A program made the translations under genes and the position numbers. From positions 62,001 through 126,000 of the forward strand of contig NZ_LMHC01000006.1 in the NCBI RefSeq assembly GCF_001427665.1: a DNA stretch of 64,000 bases, given 5' to 3'. Numbering within the stretch: the first letter of the stretch is position 1; every line of letters starts with the position of its first letter. The DNA comes from Caulobacter sp. Root655 (lineage in GTDB: Bacteria; Pseudomonadota; Alphaproteobacteria; Caulobacterales; Caulobacteraceae). Shown here piece after piece: positions 41,411-50,806 of the stretch. The notes under the pieces are model-generated. The model saw only the letters and a list, made by a program, of their open reading frames with translations, had not been told where the DNA came from and did no database searches.

Positions 41411-44179
41411 TTAGAACTTCGCGCGCACGCCGGCCGTGAACCTGCGGCCGACATTCTCGTAGCCGCGGCTGTAGCCGTAGGCGTTCTGGTCGATCCGGGC
41501 GCTGTCGGTCAGGTTCTGGCCGTCGACGGTCAGGCTGATGCTCTTGGTCAGGTCGTAGCTGGCCGAGAAGTCGACCTGCCCGTAGGACTGGCCATAGCTG
41601 CCGTCGCCGAAGGTCGAGGTCGTGCTGTTCACGAACTTGCTGCGGAAGTTGTAGGCGAGGCGAGCGCTGAGGCGGCCGTTCTCGTAGTAGCCGACCAGGT
41701 TGTAGCTGTATTTCGAAACGCCAGGCAGCGGCAGCGGCGGCCCGCCCTGCACCGTGGAAACGTCGTCGGCGTCGATGTAGGTGAAGTTGGCGATGACCCC
41801 GAAGTCGTCGAACGGCCCCGGCAGGAAGGTCAACGGGGCCTGGACACCCAGCTCCGCGCCCTTCAGCTTGCCGCCGGCCCCGTTGTCGGGCTGCGAGATC
41901 GTGAAGGTCCGCGGCACGATCGCCCCGGTCTCGGTCAGGGTGACGTTGATGTTCTCGACGCGGCTGGTCGAGACGACGAAATTCTGGACGTCCTTGTAGA
42001 ACAGCGCGGCGCTGACCAGGCCGCCCTGGCCGAAATAGTATTCCACCGACACGTCCAGCTGCTTGGCCCGGTACGGGTCGACATTGGGGTTGTTGATGGT
42101 GATGAAGCTGGTGTTGGCGTTCACCGTCGTCGACGGCGACAAGGTCGACATCGTCGGACGCGACATCACCTTGGCCACGGCGGCGCGCAGCACCAGGTCT
42201 TCCCGCAGGTTGTAGCGAAGGTTCAGGCTGGGCAGCCAGTCGTGGTAGGCGCGCTTGATCGACACCGGCGTGACGCTGGGCAGGGTGGTGGTCGAGGAAC
42301 CCAGCGAGAAGCGAATCTGCGTCAGGTCCGGGGCGTAGCCGGCCGAGTCCTGGTCGGTGTGCACGTAGCGGAGGCCGACATTGCCGGTCAGCCGGTCGTC
42401 GCTCGTCGCGAAATCGGCGCGCAGATAAGCCGAGGCCTCCTTCTCGCCCACCGCGTACTCATTGGCCAGGGCGCGGACCGTCGGCGCGACCTTCAGGATG
42501 GCGTCGAGCGGCGCCTTGGCGAACAGCAGCGCCGGGTCGGCCGACAGGAAGGTGCTCGGATATTTCACCGGGCCGTCATAGCTGTTGAAGAAGTGGTCGA
42601 ACGAATAGAGCCGCATCAGGCTGGAGGCGTCGAACGACGGGCCGTCGACCGAGGCGACGACCGGCAGGCCCAGCAGGCCGGCCAATTGCGCGGCGGTGAC
42701 CTTGATCTGGCTGGTGCCGAATTCCTGCTTGCGATCCGAATAGCGCGCGCCGGCCTTCACGCCCCGCAGGAAGCCCTGGCCGGTGTCGTAGGCCAGGTCG
42801 AGCTTGGTGTCCCAGTTGCGGTCGTCGATCGGCCGGCGATAGTCGCCCGACAGCCCGATGCCCTTGAAGTTGGCCGGGTTCAGCGGGTCATAGCCGCGGG
42901 TGAAGTTGAACTGCGGGAGGTTCTTCGGGTCCTGGCGGAAGTCGTAGGAGGCGCTGGCGCGCCCCAGCACCGTCGGCACGAAGCTGTCGAACAGCTGCTC
43001 GGCCTTCGAATAGGAGCCCTCGCCGTTCACCGTCAGGCGGCCGAAGTCCAGCTTGAAGCCGGTCCCTCCCGATTTGAGCGTGTTGTAGGTGTTGGAGACG
43101 GTGTTGGTGTTGCGATAGTCGACACCGTCGGCGTCGAGGTAGATGACCCGGCCGTTGGCGTCGAGCGCGCTGTCGCGGATGCACCCGCCCGGCGCCACGC
43201 CCTGCTGGGCGGTCGGGCAGATGATGCTGGTGAACCGCAGGGTGTTGATCGGCTGGCTGAGCTTGGTCTCGTACTTTGAATAGAGGAAGTCGCCATACAG
43301 CTCGATGCGGTCGGTCGGTCGCGCCTGGAACCCGCCGATCGCGGTCACGCGCTTCGAATTGCCCAGGATGATCCGGGTGCCGGCCTCGTGGTTGAAGCGC
43401 AGGCTGTCGGCGAAATCGCCGTCCCGGTTGTAGTCGAGCTTGGGCGTGCGGGTGTTCTCGACGCCGTTCTCGAAGCCGAAGCCGCGGAAGGTGTCGGACC
43501 GGAAGTCGCGGCGCTGGTAGTTGACGCCCAGGCTGACCCCGAACCGGTCGGAAAACAGGTGATTGACCAGCACGGCCACCTGCGGCTCGACCTTTTGCGA
43601 CTTCTGCTCGTACAGGCCTTCGGCGCTGATCGCGATGCGGTCGCGACCCAGGTCCAGCGGCCGGGCGGTGTTGATGTTGACCGTCGCGGCCAGGCCGCCG
43701 CTGAGCTGATCGGCCGAGGGGGTCTTGTAGACCTCGACCGAACTGACGAAGTCGGAGGCCAGGGTGGCGAATTCGAAGCTGCGACCGCCGCTCGGGGTGG
43801 TCAGCACGCGGCCGTTGTATAGGGTTTGGGTGAAATCCGGGCTCAGGCCGCGGACGCTGATCCGCGAGCCTTCGCCGTTGGTGCGGGTGATCTGCACGCC
43901 GGTGATGCGCTGCAGGGAGTCGGCCAGGTTCTGGTCGGGGAACTTGCCGATGTCCTCGGCCGAAATGACGTCGCTGATCACCGAGGCGGTGCGCTTGATG
44001 GTCGCGGCCTTGGCCAGGCTTTGGCGAAAGCCGGTGACGATGACCTCGTCGACCGTGCTGTCGGCGGCGGCGGGCGGCGGCGGGGCTTCGGCGGCTTGAG
44101 CATGGGCCAGGCCCGGAAGCAGGGCCATCAAGGCCAGCGCCGAGACCCCTCCGATGAGCGAACTCTTTTCCAACGTCAT
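41411..44179 (-). CDS. TonB-dependent receptor, probable fucosyl-oligosaccharide importer
   Basis: 922 aa from ATG 44179, chosen for GGGGGAGGAT just before it. Signal peptide (ALMALLPGLAHAQ), TonB box DEVIVTGFRQSL, plug domain with DIGKFPDQNLADSLQRI and ISVRGL, and a 22-strand barrel ending in RFTAGVRAKF. This is the long Caulobacter/Xanthomonas carbohydrate-receptor type (TIGR01782-like). Divergent from the alpha-fucosidase gene and carrying the fucose-locus promoter element, it probably imports fucosylated saccharides across the outer membrane. Confidence 0.93.
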   Translation of the reverse strand: MTLEKSSLIGGVSALALMALLPGLAHAQAAEAPPPPAAADSTVDEVIVTGFRQSLAKAATIKRTASVISDVISAEDIGKFPDQNLADSLQRITGVQITRTNGEGSRISVRGLSPDFTQTLYNGRVLTTPSGGRSFEFATLASDFVSSVEVYKTPSADQLSGGLAATVNINTARPLDLGRDRIAISAEGLYEQKSQKVEPQVAVLVNHLFSDRFGVSLGVNYQRRDFRSDTFRGFGFENGVENTRTPKLDYNRDGDFADSLRFNHEAGTRIILGNSKRVTAIGGFQARPTDRIELYGDFLYSKYETKLSQPINTLRFTSIICPTAQQGVAPGGCIRDSALDANGRVIYLDADGVDYRNTNTVSNTYNTLKSGGTGFKLDFGRLTVNGEGSYSKAEQLFDSFVPTVLGRASASYDFRQDPKNLPQFNFTRGYDPLNPANFKGIGLSGDYRRPIDDRNWDTKLDLAYDTGQGFLRGVKAGARYSDRKQEFGTSQIKVTAAQLAGLLGLPVVASVDGPSFDASSLMRLYSFDHFFNSYDGPVKYPSTFLSADPALLFAKAPLDAILKVAPTVRALANEYAVGEKEASAYLRADFATSDDRLTGNVGLRYVHTDQDSAGYAPDLTQIRFSLGSSTTTLPSVTPVSIKRAYHDWLPSLNLRYNLREDLVLRAAVAKVMSRPTMSTLSPSTTVNANTSFITINNPNVDPYRAKQLDVSVEYYFGQGGLVSAALFYKDVQNFVVSTSRVENINVTLTETGAIVPRTFTISQPDNGAGGKLKGAELGVQAPLTFLPGPFDDFGVIANFTYIDADDVSTVQGGPPLPLPGVSKYSYNLVGYYENGRLSARLAYNFRSKFVNSTTSTFGDGSYGQSYGQVDFSASYDLTKSISLTVDGQNLTDSARIDQNAYGYSRGYENVGRRFTAGVRAKF

Positions 44180-44207
44180 ATCCTCCCCCGTCAGCGCTTG
44201 CCGCGCA

Positions 44208-44251
44208 TTTTGCATGTGGATTTTATGTTCGTATTTAAAATACCTGTCAAC
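44208..44251 (-). promoter_or_regulatory. promoter of TonB receptor with operator palindrome in spacer
   Basis: On the minus strand: -35 TTGACA (44245-44250), 18-19 base spacer, -10 near TAAAAT (44220-44225). The spacer holds GTATTT-T-AAATAC (44231-44243). Flanking words GTTCG and CCACAT match the site at 40972-41014. Confidence 0.65.
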
Positions 44252-44276
44252 TCATTGGCGTAAATTCGGGAAGACC

Positions 44277-44321
44277 AATATGAAATGCAACTTGCACATA
44301 TAAACTCATATTGCCTATCTA
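44277..44321 (+). promoter_or_regulatory. promoter/operator region of the first alpha-fucosidase
   Basis: AATATGA (44277-44283) faces TCATATT (44306-44312). A possible promoter is TTGCAC (44292-44297), 18 bases, TATCTA (44316-44321). The words TATGAAAT and CATATAA also occur at 52480-52502. This lies 135 bases before the ATG. Confidence 0.4.
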
Positions 44322-44455
44322 GGGTCGCGGCCTTTGGGGGACCGGCTGAACGGACCCGGTAGCAACGACCCGGGTCGCCCGGCGCGCCGCTCCGCCACGG
44401 CCGCCCAAGACCCGTTCGGCGGTCGACGGCTTTCGAAACCGAGGAAAAAGGTCAG

Positions 44456-46354
44456 ATGAAGAACCTTCGCATCGCGGCGCTAGCCCTGCTGGTCGCGCCC
44501 ACCCTCGCCCTCGCCCAGACGCCGGACCCGACCGCCGACCAGCGCCGAAGCGCAGAGGCCAACGAACCCACCGGGATCGGCGCGCCGGCCGCGCGCGACA
44601 GCCAGGCCCTGGCCCGCGCGCGGGACGGATGGTGGACCCAGGCCCAGCAGACCCGCGACCAGCGGCTGCAATGGTTCCGCGACGCCCGCTTCGGCGTCTT
44701 CGTGCACTGGGGCCCCTACTCGGTGCTCGGCGGTCAGTGGGAAGGCCGGCCCAATCCAGGCTATTCCGAGCACATCATGCGCGTGGCGCGCATCCCTCGC
44801 GAGACCTACAAGAACGAGGTCGCCGCCAAGTTCCGGCCCGACGCCTATGACGCCCGGGCCTGGGTCAAGCTGATGAAACAGGCCGGGGCCGGCTATGTCA
44901 TCCTGACCGCCAAGCACCATGACGGCTTCGCCCTGTGGCCGTCCGACGCCAGCGACTACAACATCGCCAAGGTGTCGGGCTTCCAGCGCGCCCCCCTGGC
45001 CGAACTGGTCGCGGCGGCGCGGGCCGAGGGCCTGAAGGTCGGCTTCTACTATTCGCACGCCTTCGACTGGGAAGACCCCGACGCCCCCGGCAATGACTGG
45101 GACTACGCCAATCCCGGCGGCGACAAGAAGCTGCACGGCGTCGACTGGTGGAACAACGACCCGAAGTTCCTGGTCAACACCCAGCGCTATGTCGACCACA
45201 AGGTCGTCCCGCAGCTGACCGAGCTGATCACCCGCTACCACCCCGACATCCTGTGGTTCGACACGCCCGGCAAGCTGCCGTTCTTCCAGCAGGCCCAGGT
45301 GGTCGAGGCGGTTCGCCGGATCGATCCGAACGTCGTCATCAACGGCCGGGCGGCGCGCACCGCCGAGGCCAATCTCGGCGACTTCCTCGACACTTCCGAC
45401 CGGCCGGCCGAACTGCGCCCCACGCCGGGCGACTGGGAAGCCATTCCCACGACCAACGAGTCCTACGGCTACAACGCCCTCGACCACAGCCATAAAAGCG
45501 TCGCGCACTTCGTGCGGCTGATCGCCAAGGCGGCGGCCAAGGGCGGCAACATCCTGCTCAACATCGGTCCCAAGGGCGACGGGACGATCGACGCGCCCGA
45601 CGCGGCGATCCTGCAGGGCGTCGGCCGCTGGATGGCCGTCAACGGCGACAGCATCCACGGCTCGACGCGCACGCCGCTGGACCGCCAGGCCTGGGGCGAC
45701 AGCACGATCAAGGGCGACCAGCTCTATCTGCACGTCTTCGACTGGCCCAAGGGCGGAACCCTGCGGCTGGGCGGCCTGCTGAGCCCGCCCAAGAGCGCCT
45801 GGCTGATGGCGAACAAGACGCCGGTGACGTTCCGCCGCGTCGGCGCCGGCGACTACGAGTTCAGCCTGCCCAAACAGGCGCCCGACGCCGCCGACAGCGT
45901 CATCGTCGTCAAGACCGACGGTCCGGTGCGGGGAGAGGCCGGACGCCTGATCGAGACCCGCTGGGGCGACAACCAGCTTCTGGCCTTCGACGCCCAGGCT
46001 CGCGGCGCGGGCTTCACCTATGGCGACGGCAAGACCGCGCGGTTCTATGTCGACGGGTTGGAACGGGCCGGAAACAGCCTGGCCTGGCCGGTCCGGGCCA
46101 CGCAGGGCGCCCCGGTCAAGGCCAGCCTGCGCTACAGCACGCCGGGCCCGGTGGGTCCGAACGCCCGCTTCGTCCTGCGCTACGGCGCCGCGACCCTGTC
46201 CGCGCCGATCACCGCGACGGCCTCGCCGACGGACCTGCGGCGCCTGGATCTGGGCGCGCTGCCGCTGCGGGCCGGAGACCTGGCCGACCTGACTCTGGCC
46301 ATCGAAGGCGGCGATGCGCCGGTCCATGTTTTCGATTTGCAACTGGAGCGATGA
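44456..46354 (+). CDS. alpha-L-fucosidase, GH29 (copy 1)
   Basis: 632 aa with a Sec signal peptide (LALLVAPTLALAQ). GH29 barrel at residues about 65-400: WFRDARFGVFVHWGPYS, TAKHHDGFALWPS, GFYYSHAFDW, and the predicted nucleophile Asp269 in ILWFDTPG. A C-terminal beta-sandwich of about 200 residues follows. It releases terminal L-fucose from glycans in the periplasm or outside. It is followed by the iclR gene with an ATGA overlap, so enzyme and regulator are coupled. Confidence 0.93.
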   Translation: MKNLRIAALALLVAPTLALAQTPDPTADQRRSAEANEPTGIGAPAARDSQALARARDGWWTQAQQTRDQRLQWFRDARFGVFVHWGPYSVLGGQWEGRPNPGYSEHIMRVARIPRETYKNEVAAKFRPDAYDARAWVKLMKQAGAGYVILTAKHHDGFALWPSDASDYNIAKVSGFQRAPLAELVAAARAEGLKVGFYYSHAFDWEDPDAPGNDWDYANPGGDKKLHGVDWWNNDPKFLVNTQRYVDHKVVPQLTELITRYHPDILWFDTPGKLPFFQQAQVVEAVRRIDPNVVINGRAARTAEANLGDFLDTSDRPAELRPTPGDWEAIPTTNESYGYNALDHSHKSVAHFVRLIAKAAAKGGNILLNIGPKGDGTIDAPDAAILQGVGRWMAVNGDSIHGSTRTPLDRQAWGDSTIKGDQLYLHVFDWPKGGTLRLGGLLSPPKSAWLMANKTPVTFRRVGAGDYEFSLPKQAPDAADSVIVVKTDGPVRGEAGRLIETRWGDNQLLAFDAQARGAGFTYGDGKTARFYVDGLERAGNSLAWPVRATQGAPVKASLRYSTPGPVGPNARFVLRYGAATLSAPITATASPTDLRRLDLGALPLRAGDLADLTLAIEGGDAPVHVFDLQLER

Positions 46355-47214
46355 TGAAGGTCCCTTCCGTTCGCCCCCACCCATCGGCTATCCCTTTGTC
46401 CATGACACGGGAGAAGCCGGTGGCGGGCGCATTGAGCAAGGCCGGGATCGACGGCGACGACGAGCAGCGCTATCGGGCGCCGGCCCTCGAAAAGGGCCTG
46501 GACATCCTGGAGCTGATCTCGCGAGCGTCCGAGCCCATGTCGATCGGGATGATCACCCAGGCGCTGGGCCGCTCGACCGGCGAGCTGTTCCGGATGATCC
46601 AGGTGCTGGAATATCGCGGCTTCATCGAACAGAGCGGCGCCGGCTATGTGCCTACGGCGCGCCTGTTCGCGCTGGGCATGGAGCAGGCCCCGGTCAAGTC
46701 GATCCTGGAGGTGGCCCTGCCGGTCATGCGCAAGCTGGCCGAGGAGGCCGAACAGAGCTGCCACCTGGCGCTGCGGGCCGACGGCGACATCGTCGTCGCC
46801 GCGCGGATGGAGTCGGCCGGGCTGATCGGCTTCTCGGTGCGCATCGGCTATCGCCAGCCCCTGGTGCTGACCGGCTCGGGCACGGTGCTCTACGCGTTCC
46901 AGTCGCCGGCCACCCGGGCGCGCTGGGAGGCCGCGTTCGACCCGAACCTGCCGGCTGACAAGCTGGCGGCCTTCCGGGCCCGCGCCGATCGCGTCCAGGC
47001 CAACGGCTATGACGAGCATCCCAGCGACGTCGTGCCCGGCATCGTCGACCTGGCCGCGCCGGTCCTGCGCGGCGAGGTCGCGGCCGCCGCCCTGACCATG
47101 CCCTTCGTGCGCAAGGTGCCGCTCAATGTCGAGCAGGGCCACGCCCTGCAGATGGTGCGCGAGGCCGCGCGCGAGATCTCGTCCGAACTGGCCTCGAGCG
47201 ACGTGCGGGTCTGA
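46351..47214 (+). CDS. IclR-family transcriptional regulator of the fucose locus
   Basis: 287 aa from ATG 46351 overlapping the fucosidase stop; ATG 46402 is an alternative. Winged helix-turn-helix at residues about 45-105 (SIGMITQALGRSTGELFRMI) and an IclR effector domain (ESAGLIGFSVRIGYRQPLVLTGSGTVLYA, cited in part: VRIGYRQPLVLTGSG). As the only regulator inside the locus it is the best candidate to bind the palindromes in the fucose promoters. Effector is probably fucose or a pathway intermediate (inference). Confidence 0.9.
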   Translation: MMKVPSVRPHPSAIPLSMTREKPVAGALSKAGIDGDDEQRYRAPALEKGLDILELISRASEPMSIGMITQALGRSTGELFRMIQVLEYRGFIEQSGAGYVPTARLFALGMEQAPVKSILEVALPVMRKLAEEAEQSCHLALRADGDIVVAARMESAGLIGFSVRIGYRQPLVLTGSGTVLYAFQSPATRARWEAAFDPNLPADKLAAFRARADRVQANGYDEHPSDVVPGIVDLAAPVLRGEVAAAALTMPFVRKVPLNVEQGHALQMVREAAREISSELASSDVRV

Positions 47215-47260
47215 CCGTCGGGTGATGGGCGCCGGCTACCGGCCAGCGCCCTCCGTTCCC

Positions 47261-47303
47261 TGTCATCCCGGATCTGCGCGCTGCGCGCTTGTCCGGGATG
47301 ACA
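47261..47303. repeat. palindromic intergenic repeat, family 1 short copy
   Basis: TGTCATCCCGGA (47261-47272) and its inverse (47292-47303) around GCGCGCTGCGCGC-type sequence. It sits between two convergent genes and may serve as a bidirectional terminator. Confidence 0.8.
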
Positions 47304-47322
47304 GGATTTGTATGCCCTTCGT

Positions 47323-48162
47323 TCAGCCCGCGACCACCACCTGGTCCTGCTGGCCCAGACCCGCGATGCCCAGCGAGACGCGGTCGCCGACATCGAGCCA
47401 GACCTGCGGCTTCTGCCCCAGGCCCACGCCGGGCGGCGTGCCGGTGGTGACCACGTCGCCCGGCTGCAGGCTCATGAACCGGCTCAGATACGAGAGGATG
47501 AAGGCCGGCCGGAAGATCATCGTCGACGTCGACCCGTTCTGGTAGCGCTTGCCGTTGACCTCCAGCCACATGTGCAGGTCGTGGAGGTCCGGCAGTTCGT
47601 CGGGGGTGACCAGCCAGGGACCCAGAGGCCCGAAGCTGTCGCAGCCCTTGCCCTTGTCCCATTGCGACGACTGCATCTGGAAGGCGCGCTCGGAGACGTC
47701 GTTGCAGACGCAGTAGCCGGCGATCGCCCGCGCGGCCTCTTCTTCCGACACATAGGCGCAGTGGGCGCCGACCACGAAGGCCAGCTCGACCTCCCAGTCC
47801 AGCTGGGTCGAGCCGCGCGGCTTGAGGATGGGGTCGTTGGGCCCTGACAGGGCGCTGGTCGCCTTCATGAAGACAACCGGCTCGTCCGGGATGGGCAGGC
47901 CGGATTCGGCGGCGTGGTCAGCGTAGTTCAGGCCGATGCAGATGAACTTGCCGGGCCTGGCGACGCAGGGACCCAGCCGCGTGTCAGGCGCGACCACCGG
48001 CAGGCTGGCCGGGTCCAGCGCCCGCAGGCGGTCCAGGCTCTCGGGCGTCAGCGTGGCTCCGTCAACGTCGGCGATGACGCCGCTCAGGTCGCGGATGACG
48101 CCATCGGCGTCGAGCAGTCCGGGCCGCTCACGACCCTCTTCCCCAAAGCGCAGCAGTTTCAT
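47323..48162 (-). CDS. 2,4-diketo-3-deoxy-L-fuconate hydrolase (FAH family)
   Basis: 279 aa. C-terminal fumarylacetoacetate-hydrolase fold with CIGLNYADHAAESG, the metal ligands Glu in LDWEVELAFVVG, the KGCDSFGPLGPW loop and GDVVTTGTPPGVG. In this context it cleaves 2,4-diketo-3-deoxy-L-fuconate to pyruvate and L-lactate. The neighbouring dehydrogenase supplies its substrate. It is the last gene of the fucP operon, 25 bases after the SDR. Confidence 0.9.
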   Translation of the reverse strand: MKLLRFGEEGRERPGLLDADGVIRDLSGVIADVDGATLTPESLDRLRALDPASLPVVAPDTRLGPCVARPGKFICIGLNYADHAAESGLPIPDEPVVFMKATSALSGPNDPILKPRGSTQLDWEVELAFVVGAHCAYVSEEEAARAIAGYCVCNDVSERAFQMQSSQWDKGKGCDSFGPLGPWLVTPDELPDLHDLHMWLEVNGKRYQNGSTSTMIFRPAFILSYLSRFMSLQPGDVVTTGTPPGVGLGQKPQVWLDVGDRVSLGIAGLGQQDQVVVAG

Positions 48163-48187
48163 CAGAGGTCTCCGAGTTTCGAGGAAG

Positions 48188-48943
48188 CTACATCACCCAG
48201 CCGCCGTCGATGACGTGCGTCTGGCCGGTGGTGAAGGCGGAGACGTCGGAGGCCAGGTAGAGCGCCAGGCCGGCGACCTCCTCGGCCTTGCCGACCCGTC
48301 CCATGGGCTGGCGCGCGACGAAGGCGCTCCAGGCGGCGTCGTAGTCGCCGGTCGCGCGCAGGCGTTCGTGCAGCGACGGCGTCTCGACGGTTCCCGGGCA
48401 GATGGCGTTGCAGCGCACCCCCTGGGTGACGAAGTCGGCGGCGACGGCCTTGGTCAGGCCGATGACGGCGGCCTTGGTGGCGCAATAGGCGAACCGGTTG
48501 GGCACGCCTTTGATCGAACTGGCCACCGACGACATGTTGACGATGCTGCCGCCGCCCTTGGCGATCATCCCCGGCAGGGCGGCGCGGATCGTGCGGTACA
48601 TCGCCGTGACGTTGAGGTCGTTGGCGAACGCCCACTCGTCGGGCGAGCAGTCGAGGATCGTGCCGGCCGACACCACGCCCGCGCAGTTGAACAGGATGTC
48701 GAGTTCGCCAGCCTGGCCGATCACCTCGCGGACCATGGCGTCGTCGCGTACGTCGAGCCGGGCGACGCGGCAGCCGGCCAGGCCGTTCAGGGCGTCGAAA
48801 TTGACGTCGGTGGCCCAGACGGTCGCCCCCTGGGCCGCGAACAGCTCGGCGGTGGCGCGGCCGATGCCCTGACCAGCGGCGGTGATCAGCGCGGTCTTGC
48901 CGGCCAGTTGTCCCAAGGCGGCCGCTTGCGTTCGGTCAGTCAT
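48188..48943 (-). CDS. 2-keto-3-deoxy-L-fuconate dehydrogenase (SDR)
   Basis: 251 aa, classical short-chain dehydrogenase: TAAGQGIG nucleotide motif, NCAGV, catalytic Ser in VNMSSVASS, and YCATK with Tyr and Lys. It oxidises 2-keto-3-deoxy-L-fuconate at C4 with NAD. Its ATG overlaps the lactonase stop by 8 bases. The assignment to this substrate rests on the surrounding pathway as well as family likeness. Confidence 0.9.
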   Translation of the reverse strand: MTDRTQAAALGQLAGKTALITAAGQGIGRATAELFAAQGATVWATDVNFDALNGLAGCRVARLDVRDDAMVREVIGQAGELDILFNCAGVVSAGTILDCSPDEWAFANDLNVTAMYRTIRAALPGMIAKGGGSIVNMSSVASSIKGVPNRFAYCATKAAVIGLTKAVAADFVTQGVRCNAICPGTVETPSLHERLRATGDYDAAWSAFVARQPMGRVGKAEEVAGLALYLASDVSAFTTGQTHVIDGGWVM

Positions 48944-49781
48944 GATCGTGGTCCTTAAGTCCGTAGAGTCGGGCGGCGTTGCCGCCCATGATCGCCGCGC
49001 GCCGCGTCTCGTCCAGCGGCGCCAGCAAGCTTGAGGTGATGTCCAGCCACGCCGCGTAGCCGCCGGCCAAGGTCAGCACGGGCCAGTCGCTGCCCCAGAC
49101 GATCCGCTCCGCGCCGAAGGCGTCGAGCAGCACCGACAGGACCGGACGCAGGACCGAAACGCCCGCGCCGGGCGGGGCCTGCGTCAACAGGCCCGACAGC
49201 TTGACGCTGGCGTTCGGCGCGGCGGCGGCGGCGCGGATTCCCGCCTCCCAGGCCCGCAATCCGGCCGGCGTGAAGGTGGGCTTGCCGGCATGGTCCAGGA
49301 TGATGGTCAGGCGCGGATGGCGCTGGGCCAGTTCGGCGACCACGCCCAGTTGGTCGTCCCGCACCAGGGCGTCGAGCACCAGGCCTTGCCGGGTCATGGC
49401 CTCGAGGCCCGGCGCGACGGCGGGTCCCAGGATCCAGGCGGGGTCCTCCAGGTCCTGCAGCATCGGCCGCAGCCCGACCAGGCCCGGCCGCCGCGACAAA
49501 CCGACGACCCGCGCCGCCGCGTCAGGAGCCGACAGGTCGGTCCAGCCGACCACCCCGGCGATCCACGGATGAGCCTGGGCGGTGGCCAGCAGGAACTCGG
49601 TCTCGGCCTCGGTGGGCGCGGCCTGCACCAGGATGGTCGCCCCGACCCCGCCGGCCAGCAGTTGGGGGCGCAGCGCCTCCGGCTCGAAGTCCTGGTGCAG
49701 CACGCCCATGGCCGGCGTCAGCCAGCCGTAGTCGCCGCGCGCCAGACGCCAGACGTGATGATGCGCGTCGATGCGCGTCAC
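48936..49781 (-). CDS. L-fuconolactonase (amidohydrolase 2 family)
   Basis: 281 aa from GTG 49781 (overlapping the upstream TGA as GTGA). The metal-binding start RIDAHHHVWR, the HPWIAGVVGWTDL segment, LDHAGKP and the closing WGSDWPV are those of the amidohydrolase-2 lactonase group. It opens L-fucono-lactone to L-fuconate. A spontaneous reaction is possible, but the gene is kept in tight coupling with the dehydrogenase that makes the lactone. Confidence 0.9.
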   Translation of the reverse strand: MTRIDAHHHVWRLARGDYGWLTPAMGVLHQDFEPEALRPQLLAGGVGATILVQAAPTEAETEFLLATAQAHPWIAGVVGWTDLSAPDAAARVVGLSRRPGLVGLRPMLQDLEDPAWILGPAVAPGLEAMTRQGLVLDALVRDDQLGVVAELAQRHPRLTIILDHAGKPTFTPAGLRAWEAGIRAAAAAPNASVKLSGLLTQAPPGAGVSVLRPVLSVLLDAFGAERIVWGSDWPVLTLAGGYAAWLDITSSLLAPLDETRRAAIMGGNAARLYGLKDHDHD

Positions 49782-50806
49782 GCCGGATCGCCCGGCAGCG
49801 CCGCCTCGGCATCGACCAGCCCTTCGCTTCGCAGCTCGCGCCAGAGGTCGGCGGGCAGCTTCCGGGCGTACAAGGCGAGCGTCTGGTCGACCCGCGCCAC
49901 CGAGCCCAGGCCGGGGATGACGCTGACGACGGCGGGATGGGCCAGGGGAAACTGCAAGGCCGCGGCGGTCAGGGGCGCGCCATGCCGGTCGCAGACGGCC
50001 TCCAGCCGCCGCACCCGTTCGACGATGTCGTCCGGGGCCTGGCCATAGTCGTAATAGTGCGGGCCGTCGCGCTTGACCCCGCTGGCCAGGATTCCCGAAT
50101 TGTAGGCGCCGCCGATGACCACCGAAACCCGCCGCGCCAGACAGGCGGGCAGGAAGGTCGTCAGGGCGGTCTGTTCCAGCAGCGTGTAGCGCCCGGCCAG
50201 CAGGACGACGTCCAGGTCGACGTGGTCCATCGCCTCCAGGCAGATCTCCCACTCGTTGACGCCCAGCCCGAAGGCGTTGATCGCGCCACTGTCGCGCAGC
50301 CGCTCCAGGGCCCGGAAGCCCCCGCCCGTGGTCAGTTGCGCGAAGGTGCGTTCGTGGTCGTCGCCATGGGTCAGGCGACCAATGTCGTGGACATAGAGGA
50401 TGTCGATCTTCGCCAGCCCCAGACGCTGCAGGCTGTCCTCGTAGGACCGCATGACGCCGTCGTGGCTGTAGTCGTAGACCTGCTCGAACGGCATGGCGGA
50501 CCGGAAGCCGTGCCGCTCGCCGTCGCCGCTCAGGCTTGGATCCGGCGTCAGCAGGCGGCCGACCTTGGTCGACAGGACCGTGTCCCGGCGGTCGCGCAGC
50601 AGGTCGCCCACCCGGCGTTCGCTGAGGCCGTGGCCATAGCGCGGCGCGGTGTCCACATAGGTCATCCCAGCTTCGAGCGCGGCCTCGAGCGTCGCCTTGG
50701 CCTCCCCGTCGCCGACCGGCCGATAGAGGTTGCCCAGCGACGCCGCGCCGAACCCCAGTTCGCTGATCGCCAGGCCCGTGCGCGGAATCGTGCGCTTGGG
50801 GATCAT
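49778..50806 (-). CDS. L-fucose dehydrogenase (aldo-keto reductase)
   Basis: 342 aa from ATG 50806. AKR barrel: LGFGAASLGNLY at the start, catalytic Asp and Tyr in YVDTAPRYGHGLSE, Lys in STKVGR, His in LYVHDIGR, and cofactor loop VIPGLGS. It belongs with the D-threo-aldose/L-fucose and pyridoxal 4-dehydrogenase group and oxidises L-fucose to the lactone. Overlaps both neighbours by 4 bases. Confidence 0.88.
   Translation of the reverse strand: MIPKRTIPRTGLAISELGFGAASLGNLYRPVGDGEAKATLEAALEAGMTYVDTAPRYGHGLSERRVGDLLRDRRDTVLSTKVGRLLTPDPSLSGDGERHGFRSAMPFEQVYDYSHDGVMRSYEDSLQRLGLAKIDILYVHDIGRLTHGDDHERTFAQLTTGGGFRALERLRDSGAINAFGLGVNEWEICLEAMDHVDLDVVLLAGRYTLLEQTALTTFLPACLARRVSVVIGGAYNSGILASGVKRDGPHYYDYGQAPDDIVERVRRLEAVCDRHGAPLTAAALQFPLAHPAVVSVIPGLGSVARVDQTLALYARKLPADLWRELRSEGLVDAEAALPGDPA

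Noticed and set aside
44480-46384. 634-codon minus-strand frame opposite the first fucosidase
   Set aside because: Antisense shadow; the GH29 gene on the plus strand has signal peptide, catalytic residues and family length.
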